Shown here piece by piece: positions 55,702 through 64,000 of a DNA stretch of 64,000 nucleotides. The position numbers were made by a program, and so were the translations under genes. Below the pieces are notes generated by a model that ran no database searches, was not told the DNA's origin, and was given only the letters and a program-made list of their open reading frames with translations. Within the stretch, counting starts at the first letter, position 1. Each line of letters opens with the position of its first letter. The stretch comes from Rhizophagus irregularis (taxonomy: Eukaryota; Glomeromycota; Glomeromycetes; Glomerales; Glomeraceae), in the NCBI RefSeq assembly GCF_026210795.1, contig NC_089431.1:3720001-3784000 (forward strand), read 5' to 3'.

Positions 55702-57105
55702 ACCTTGTCAATACGGTTGGATGATTAAATTATGTATGGTTTCATAAATTACGCCAAAAACTTTGTACACCCTTTTCGACCCCCTTCATATTACCCGGAA
55801 AGGACGATCATTAACGATTAGAATTTACAATTTTGATATTCTTTAAATAACAATTAGTTCTAACTTATTAGGCTATAACTTTGTGTTTCAGAAATTTAAT
55901 GTATTTAGGAATGAGTATATTTAAAAGAAAAACATTATATTTTTTTAATAATCGTAAGGTCGATTTTTTTTTCATTATAAATTCTGTTAATAAAAATTAT
56001 TACTCTAAATTCAAATATTTAAATCATTACAAAAATGAATTAAATATACTTTTAATTAATAAAAATAATAAACATTTCTTCTAATGTGATTTGGTGAAAA
56101 ATAGTTTGTCCTAATAAGATTTGTATTTTGTCGTATGTTTAAACAATTCAAGTAATGTTTCATAGTTATTAAAATTGTTTCATATCAAATATACTACGGT
56201 AAGATATATCAACATGTATTACTAATTTAATTTATATCAGATATAGTTTAATTTAAAATATTTTTTTTTTCATATAATGTTCAACTAAAATTAAAATTAA
56301 AATTTATCAAACTATTTTAAATATTTTATAAAAAAAGAATTATTTAAATTTCAAACATAACTATTCACTATACGTTCAGTTCAAGTCTTTGATGTTTAAA
56401 TAATTCAAATAAATTTTGCTCTAAATATGACGATTATCTCGTCCTGCACCTCAAACCATTATCTTAAAGAATTTTAAGATTGCATAAGAATCGTAGGATT
56501 CTCAAATTCATCATGTTTTTTCCTATATACATATAACATTTTGATCTTTATCTTATTTATTTTTTTGTCTAATATATTAAGCTTTATTACATAGTACCTC
56601 AGTAACTCAGTATCATTAAAATTTTAAACTTTTCACTTAATTCATAAAAAGTAAAAAAAATTAAAACCAAAACGTGATATTAAAAAATTAACTAATTTAT
56701 TTAAAAAATAATTTATATTTTTACCCTTTTTTTTTTACTTTTTGATTTTCTTGATTAATTATTATATCATCTACTTATAAGATCGACTACTATAATTATT
56801 AGCTGAATGAATATTTTAATATTTCTTTAAAAAAAGTCTTTATTAGTTTTCTAATTTTTCATAATCTTATAGCCAATTTTTGAATTTCAAAAAAAAATAT
56901 ATATATATATAAATCGATTAATTACTGATCATTTCTTCTTCTTAAAATCTTTTGGAATTTTAACTTATTATTATACAATAATCGCAAATTAAAGTTACAA
57001 AATTCATGATTAGAGTTTCTGAGTTAAGAAGTTTATATAGAGAAGAGTTCCCTATAAATATAAGAAGTTACTTGCATTACTTGCATAAGTGAGAGCTCTT
57101 AACTT
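55702..57105. other. Intergenic
   Basis: AT-rich; the small open frames in it show no family features. Confidence 0.4.
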
Positions 57106-57345
57106 TTAATGTTCCCAGACTTGAGTTTCATTCATTTGGAGATAATAAACGAGATCAGAATTAAGGAGAGTTTGTAATATCATAATAACTTGCAGACAGC
57201 AAATCTGTACAATATTTTGTAGTTCCAAGAAAGAAATGTTCTCGAAATTAGTTTGAAAATTTATTCTACTCAAAGTTAATTTAATGATATCTCGTAAATA
57301 ATAAATCATAATCATCACTAATTTTTTCTCATTCCCTCTCTCCAA
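57106..57345 (-). pseudogene. BTB-BACK exon 2 relic
   Basis: The minus-strand translation contains FQTNFENISFLELQN and LQMNETQVWEH, matching YQTSFENDSFLELQK and LQMSEIQVWKN of the intact proteins. The stretch between them is deleted and out of register. No BTB exon adjoins it. Confidence 0.75.
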
Positions 57346-58449
57346 AAAAAAATGAGAAATTAGCTTTTGTTACTATATGTGTCAGTATATTCTCTGGTTA
57401 ATACTACTTTTTTGGGTTATCAAAGTTAATTTAGGGTTGATTCAAATTTGTAAGTTACAGAAAAAGATAAATTTTTAATTTTTTAAGATAATAATAAATC
57501 AGTCAAATTCGACATCATACCTCCATATGTATTTCTCCCTTTAAACACAATCATTACATTTTTGTTTAATTTATCAACCAATCGTGTTTTTTAGAATTAT
57601 GAATAATTATTCTATAGAATGTTCAAATTTTGTACAAAGGACATTCTACTGTACTGCATCAGACGATTTTGTGGTAGCCCATGCAATTTCCTTCCTTTCG
57701 CCCGCTGACGTTACCTCATATATTGCCCTTGCTTTGATTATACCTCCTTTTTTTTTACTAATGATTTCGTAAAATTGCTTACTTTATTACCTGTTATTAT
57801 AAAAATTGCTATTTTTCGTAATTAATTTTTTGTTTGTTATGTTTTAATAAAAAAAAGATACTGAGTAAATAAACGTGACGGACTTTAATGGTTTTCGTTT
57901 CTCTAGTATAATTTCTTTGATCATTTGATCTTGGAAGGAGACTCTTATGCGTACACTTTATAATATCATATTAAAGAATTTGAATCACTATCATATAAAT
58001 ACCGCATTCTGTTAACTAATGTTATATTATCACGTGATAGAGAGTAACTACACATGATCGTAATTCATTTTTAAGTTTAAAATTGATGTTTACCGATTTT
58101 GAAATGGTTAAAATGGTTGAAAACCGGAGTGATATTATATTGCTCAAGTTCTGTCTGTATTTAAAAATAGGAATGCAAGCATTTGATTAATAATAGTGAA
58201 AATGAAAATTAGTTAATAAAGTCGTATTCACGATTTAATCTCAATCCTTGATCAATTCTTTTTACAAAAAAAAAATAAATAAATAAATAAGATGAAAGGG
58301 ATTTAAGATACACGTAGTAAATTTAAATTGTAACCTTTTTTTAAAAATCCTTTTATTAATTTAAAGTTCTTATTACAAAATGAAGATTTTCCTGATTTTC
58401 AATTCAATTTTTTTCTTTCATAAGTACATTTTTTTTTAAAAAAGAAAAA
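57346..58449. other. Intergenic
   Basis: No gene supported; the small frame at 57584-57772 is without features. Confidence 0.35.
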
Positions 58450-58870
58450 TGAATAATAAATAATCTATTATTGAAATTTTGGATAATAATGATAATTAAT
58501 GTGATATTATTATTGAAGTCGGAAATAACTCTTACGTAAAAATATTTTGTGCACATTTCGTTCTTCTTATTTTTCAAAGAATTTTTGTCTATTAATAAAA
58601 AGGTACAAATTAAGTCACTAAAAATTTCACTTGAAGGTAGAAAATATTAACATAAATTTAACAATTTTGTTATTCATATGAATATATTGAATTTATGTCT
58701 TTTTTAATTCGTGAACGATTATTATTATAATGGGAAAAGATTAGGATAATTTAATGACAATTTAAATCTCATTAAATCCAGTAAACTGAACCTTTAGAGT
58801 TGGTTACCCATACACAACCTTTTTTGATTAATTATGATCGAACTAGTATTACTATACATTATTACGAACA
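58420..58870 (+). pseudogene. BTB relic, exon 1 and start of exon 2
   Basis: 58430-58640 follows BTB exon 1 on the plus strand (T-run/A-run leader, ATGAATAATAAA, then ATTATTGAAGTCGGAAATAA, then CTTACGTAAAAATATTTTGT) with stops and deletions. 58780-58860 follows exon 2 (AAACTGAACCTTTAGAG, then ACACAACCTTTTTTGATTAA), close to the 8690-9356 exon. Confidence 0.7.
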
Positions 58871-60083
58871 AAACAATTAGATAATAATTGTTCATAACTT
58901 TCATTTGGACAATGTGAGTTCTTTTTTATTATTAAAAAAATTTTAGGGTGAAAATTAAATTTGGCGTGCATTTTATTTTTATCGTGAGTCAGTATACGTC
59001 TTTTATATTAAAATGCTTAGAAAAAAATGTTTGCGACAATTTTATCAAAATAAAATTTGTCACCTTTGAGCTGGGGTAGTTGTAATAATCTTCTGCGTAT
59101 GATTGCGTATGAAGCTTCAGAACGAAAATGAATTGGGTGGTCCATTCTTTTTTCAGTTCGTCTAGAATTAAGGCTTAAAACAATTCTGATCAATTATATT
59201 ATATAATTCTAGCTCGAATTATACATGTAGCCGAAATATTTCAGCTATTTCGGCTTTGGTTATGTTAATCCATGTCTAAAGAACCTGTGCAACACTCGAC
59301 TTACCTGTAGAAATTGTGACAGACTCTGGAATTATTGTCATCCTGTATTTAATAAAATATCGATATGGTCGATGTTTCAAAGACTGGCCGAAATTGTTGT
59401 ATATTTGCCCGAATCTTACTAAATTCTGCTAAAAATTCTGGTTCAAATTATCCGAGTTCTAAAAAAAAATTATTGGAGATCTATGAGTAGCTTTGCTTTG
59501 GGGCAGTGCAGCTGAAATTGGAAAAAATTTTCGGCCACATGTATAGCCCGAATTATGTCTATAATTGATTTATCCATTTGGTGATGTATTATTCAATCAA
59601 ATCATTACGTGATGCTTGATACGTTAAATAAGATATTATAATACAGGTAAAGTAATGAAGTATTTATTAATTTGTCTGGTAAGAAAGTAAGTAAAGTGTT
59701 TTTTTTTTATAAAACAGTAATTATATGATTTCCTACGAAGAAAATTTGTTATTGAGATCTTGGCTGATGCCAATTAATTTAATCAGTTATTAGTTATCAT
59801 CTATTTTGATTGGGTATAATGATGTTAACTGTTAATTCATTTTGAGAGAAATCTAGCATGAATATTGGGTAGAAACATGTTCTTAAATGGAAATTGCTCA
59901 AAATTTAGTTAGTTCTTCTGATCTTTGCATTAAACTTTGTGACTAAAAATTTATTCATCGTGGATAATTTGAGTTTTTCAATACTAATTTTAACCTGAAG
60001 TATGAATTTTGAGCGATTAATCAATCAACATACTAACTATTTTGATCGGTTACATCACGATTTCCCAACATCCATTTTCCGAC
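58871..60083. other. Spacer with copied 3' flank
   Basis: 59560-59950 matches the flank behind the 39435-41634 pseudogene (about 41940-42300). No gene supported. Confidence 0.45.
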
Positions 60084-60900
60084 GATATTATTAAGATCTT
60101 GATTGCTGCTAATGAGCTTGATATCATATTTATGAATTAGTTAACTATTTTACAACTTTGTATAATTGAAAATCATAAAAATTGGATGGAACAAAAATTT
60201 GATCTCGTATATCAAACAAATTTTGAACATTCCTTTTTGGAAACTTAAAAAATATTGTATTGACTTACTAATTTAATAACTTTTAGTTCCAATTATTCGA
60301 AATAATCTAAAAATTAGGTTTGAAAATATGCGATATAATGGTGATTCCGCAACCTTTTCAAAAAATGAATTAATGTATTAAAGAATACTTTACAAACAAT
60401 TCTTTACATTCCTTTTATTAAGTTTCATAATGTAACTTCTAAGGAATTTTCTGATATAGTATACCCTTATAAGTAAGTCTTACCAAAGGAATTATATAGG
60501 AATTTATCGAAAATTTTTTTTAATTCATATCTGATAGCAAACCATGTGATAAATCAAAAATGCAAAATATCGATTCAAAATTAATACATTCAGCATTCTG
60601 CATTAATCTCAAATTGGATTGATAAATTAAATATTACAGATGAGTCAATATCTTTTATATCGTGGATCTCGGGATGTATTTGAATTTAATATATTTCATA
60701 AGATTTGTGATAATCGATCTCGCACTATAACAATTATTAAAAATGAAGGTAATAACTAATTCTTGGAGGATATAATCCAATTAAATGGATATCTGATTTT
60801 GGTTATGATGATACTAAAGACAGTTATATACATATTCTCCTTTAAGAAGGGTGATATTAACAAACATATTTTAAATAATGTATGAATAAAATTGGCCATA
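60084..60900 (+). pseudogene. BTB-BACK-TLDc exon 2 relic
   Basis: The plus strand keeps the order of the 33986-35076 exon: ATTATTAAGATCTTGATTGC, AAAAATTGGATGGAACAAAA, CTCGTATATCAAACAAATTT, ACTTCTAAGGAATTTTCTGA, TCTCAAATTGGATTGATAAA and GGAGGATATAATCCAATTAA. Many indels and stops are present. It probably belonged to the unit whose 5' relic is at 58420. Confidence 0.8.
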
Positions 60901-60955
60901 CTTGTATCCAATAATTTGATGAAGTTAAGCTTTTATTTTGCAAAGGATAGTAGTA

Positions 60956-61129
60956 AAATAAAGTTAACAATAAAAATAACAATAACAATAGCCAAGAAGA
61001 AATTAATGAAAATGGAATTGAAGAAGAAACCGGAAGGGGAGTAATGGATTTTAGAGTTGTAGATTTGTCAAAGGAGTTTAATGATAAACAATTGAATGAT
61101 GAAAATTATGAAAATGAATATGATGAATA
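60956..61129 (+). pseudogene. Unidentified C-terminal coding fragment
   Basis: An open stretch with Asn-rich then acidic residues (EEINENGIEEETGRGVMDFR, then VVDLSKEFND, NYENEYDE, stop at about 61127). It follows the TLDc relic directly but is not part of that family. It may be the tail of a transposon or host gene. Confidence 0.35.
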
Positions 61130-61283
61130 AATGAAATAACGGCAAATAGTAATATAATAGGTTATATGGTAATATTAATAATAATAATTAATAGTGTAGA
61201 CACTAGACATATAGTTAATAACTGAATAACATTTATTATTGTGAATTGTGAATGTAGTTAAATAATAATAATAATAACTAATA

Positions 61284-62196
61284 CAGAGGGCGATCAAAAT
61301 TATCCGGCCAGTTTATTTTGCTAAAATTTTGTAGATCATGATGTGTTAATGTAATATAAATAAATATAATTTTGTATTTATAATCACAATAAACAAATTC
61401 CCATGCTTCATACTTTTCGAAAATATGATATCACCTATTGTATAAATTTTATAAATTTTACAATTTTGTGTAAACAAACTTAAAAATCTTAAAAATATCA
61501 TAATTCCGCCAATATTGGTCTGATAGACCTGTGCTTACCACCATTCGAATCGTCTCAATGAAACGGATCAAAAGAGCTATAAATCGTAAAATTTCAATCA
61601 CAGGATCAGAAAATATCGTAGGTGACATTTAGGCTTTTAGAGCGTAATCATGTGATGAATATCGATCTTACAAATATTAAATTATTACCATTCAAATCCT
61701 CTCAGTGAGACGAATCTGATAAACCCAAAATTACAATATTTCAATCACTATATCTCGAAATATCCTTAACATACAATTTTAAATTTTAAAATTCGTGAAT
61801 TTCGCAAACTCGAAAAATTTCATAATTTACATATATAGTATTACACTTGAATAATACCTGTAATTAATATGCAATATTATGGTATAATACTTTTTCAACA
61901 TTATGCTTGCATACCTTATTAAATTTTCTGATAAAACTACTTGAAAAGTACTATGTTAAAGATGCATTAAAAGGTATTACTCCAGAATATTATAAAAAAT
62001 TTATCAATGGCATAACTAATTGAATTGGGAAGTTATTTTTGCAAATGGAGATAGAATTTATTATTAAAATTTTATCTAAATTAGTAAACAAAGACATAAT
62101 GAATTTGTTTAACTTTAAATTTTTATTATTGCTATATAATATATATATAAGTTTTTCCAACTTGAAAAGTGGCCGGATAATTCTGATCGCCCTCTG
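61284..62196. mobile_element. 913-bp TA-flanked TIR element (Tc1/mariner-like)
   Basis: Ends CAGAGGGCGATCAAAATTAT and, inverted, CAGAGGGCGATCAGAATTAT, each followed by CCGGCCA. TA is on both sides (61282-61283, 62197-62198). No open frame of transposase size is present, so it is deleted or non-autonomous. Two ATTC-AATC-TCTCA--GA-ACG-AT blocks lie inside (61553-61570 and 61691-61708). Confidence 0.82.
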
Positions 62197-64000
62197 TAAG
62201 TAATAACTAATAAATAATTACATACATTTATGTTGGCTTATTGCAAATTTAATTTTTTCGTACATGATTTTATTTTATAAATTTATATAAAAAAAATTTT
62301 TGCCAATTTCGTCATTTCAGCATGTTGAAAATAATTTTGTACAGTTATAATATTTTGTCAATTTCATCGGGATAGCAGTTTTGACAAGAATGGTCTATAG
62401 CAGTAGGTGGGTTTATATTTAAAAGATGTTGAGCGGTATGGCGAGTAGTTAACTGTAATTGTTATTTGAATTGGTCTTGTATGGTCATAAATCTCTTATG
62501 ACCTGGCAGGAATCACCACTTTGTTAACAGGTCTGTCTCAGACTCTGTCAACTATAACTAAACATTAGGGAGACAATAGCTATAACATAGTTTATATCAG
62601 CAAGACATGCAAAAACACAATACACAAAAATATAACACAATCACAGTTCGTTTTTAATATAAGTTAATCTCTAACTTATACTATCTAAACTTAACACACT
62701 TCGATCTAAGAATGAAAACCCAAAGATTCGTAAGTACGGATCTTTAATTTTTTTTTTATTTTTATTATTACAAATGGTTTACTAACCATTCTTTCTTTTT
62801 TTTATAGGTTCAGATGGGCTTCCAAGAATTGGAAAAAGGAGAACTAAGGTTCATTATGAACCTTGGATTTTTTTTTAATATTATGAACGGCTCTATTTCT
62901 ACCTTTGACTCAAGAAAAATCAAAAGATATTTATATAAAAATAAAATATAAGAAAAATAATATAACTAAAATAAATAAAATAAATATAATAAATAAAAGA
63001 AATAATATAAATAATAAAAATAATATAAATAATATAAATAACAAAAATAATAATTGTAACGTTAATCAGATCTACAAAATTATTTGATTACATAATAATT
63101 GATCTACTAATTAATCAACTGATTTTTGAGTTACGTGATTTTTACTCTTCATTATCACCAGTTTGACTGACCGTTTGACCAACCGTTTAACCAACCATTT
63201 AACCGATTATTTAGCCAAATATATTCACTTAACACTTTTTTTACGAACTTAATTAATAAAAAAAGTTAATTAACATTTTTTTTTGATTAAATTATACTTT
63301 TAAACATTTTTTCTTTGTTAAAATAATAAAAAAGTGATCAGTTAAATGGTCGGTTAAACAGTCAGAAAAATGGTCAGCCAAAATGGTCAGTCGGTCAAAG
63401 GCCTTAACCGGTTATGACCAACTGCTAACTGACCATGACTGACTGTTGCCATTCCTATTTACAACACACTGAATACAAGCAATATAATTATTTTTATTAA
63501 TAATTTAAGATCATACATAAAATGCAGTACATAGCTAACTGTGTAAGAAAATACCAAAGACTTTACCTCATTATAAGAGATAAATACTATATCTTGTTAT
63601 TTTTTAACCAACTGATTATGATTAGGTGAACCAGGATTTCCTTGCATATAGACAATTCAAAAGTCTGGTACAATAGTAGTACAACTGGTAAACCATTTTT
63701 GAAAATATTAAATTTGCCATTTATAAGCATAACTGCATGCTGAGTTGCTGACCACCAAATACTGTATCCAGATATATTTCTATTTGATTTTTTAAATCAT
63801 GGCCATCTTTATAATAGCATTTAAAGGCTTTTGAAATATTTGCGAATCCTTTGTTATATTATATGAAAGAGCTGATGGATACTTGGATAAATATGTAACC
63901 AATTATGAAATCAAACTGAGGGTAACATTTATAATCACAAATTAAGAACTTTGAATGTTGTGAATTAGATGTGAGTTGGTCCTTATCAAGAAGGATGAAA
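62197..64000. other. Repeat-rich end of window
   Basis: It has an AAT-rich simple stretch (62930-63060), an inverted-repeat cluster of GACC/GGTC units (63155-63445), and a final 400 bases whose minus strand reads like a shattered gene (SYNITKDSQIFQKPLNAIIK) that I cannot name. Confidence 0.4.
63155..63445. repeat. Inverted-repeat cluster of GACC/GGTC units
   Basis: The left part has ACTGACCGTTTGACCAACCG and AACCAACCATTTAACCG. The right part has the inverse sense (TTAAATGGTCGGTTAAACAG, AATGGTCAGTCGGTCAAAGG). Probably a small TIR element with tandem subterminal units; exact ends are not clear. Confidence 0.5.

Noticed and set aside
63500-64000. Possible minus-strand gene at the right edge
   Set aside because: Short readable stretches but frequent stops; family not identifiable, so described only as a gene-like remnant.
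1-64000. tRNA, rRNA, CRISPR array or bacterial-type operon
   Set aside because: None seen. The repeats present are inverted or coding repeats, not spaced direct repeats.

Overview
The window looks like nuclear DNA from a fungus, most probably an arbuscular mycorrhizal one (Glomeromycotina, Rhizophagus-like). This is inferred from very AT-rich DNA, short GT-AG introns of about 50-130 nt, many BTB-BACK genes (some joined to TLDc), long Sel1-repeat proteins (one fused to a protein kinase), an F-box-like gene, and dense debris of DNA transposons. No tRNA, rRNA, CRISPR array or bacterial gene structure was seen.

1-16,200 (mostly minus strand): a BTB-BACK family cluster. It holds a partial gene at the left edge (1-407), a pseudogene torn apart by at least five insertions (1575-5349), a BTB-BACK gene with a Ser/Trp-rich repeat tail (8120-9721), and two BTB-BACK genes whose 3' exons encode an NBR1-type FW (four-tryptophan) domain (10821-12844 and 14284-16189). 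In the second of these a RanBP2-like zinc finger sits inside the FW domain. Relics lie between them.

16,200-28,300: sparse and decayed. It holds a TLDc fragment, a multi-membrane-span ORF (17741-18586), a higher-GC coding relic, an antisense BCS1-like AAA ATPase pseudogene (24960-25480), a BTB/TLDc relic, and several inverted-repeat elements.

28,300-32,000: a two-exon gene with about 18 near-identical Sel1 repeats and a C-terminal kinase domain.

32,700-41,700 (plus strand): a TLDc/ZZ relic, an intact five-exon BTB-BACK-TLDc-ZZ-ZZ gene (33638-35852), a 739-bp element with a 10-bp target duplication, and a close paralogue of the intact gene broken by a 1-nt deletion and a stop (39435-41634).

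42,900-52,500: a foldback element with long arms, an F-box-like gene (45199-46575), and a complete 4.55-kb DNA transposon (47396-51948). The transposon has matching terminal inverted repeats, an exact 9-bp target duplication, and one intronless 1054-aa ORF that I cannot place in a named transposase family.

53,400-64,000: a Sel1-repeat gene with one in-frame stop, several BTB and TLDc relics, and a 913-bp TA-flanked element.

Functionally, the ZZ and FW modules that occur together in the autophagy receptor NBR1 are here carried by separate BTB-BACK proteins in the same neighbourhood. BTB-BACK proteins commonly act as Cullin-3 adaptors, so these may be substrate-recognition subunits with different target modules. 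That link is inference. The whole window shows duplication, decay and repeated transposon insertion.
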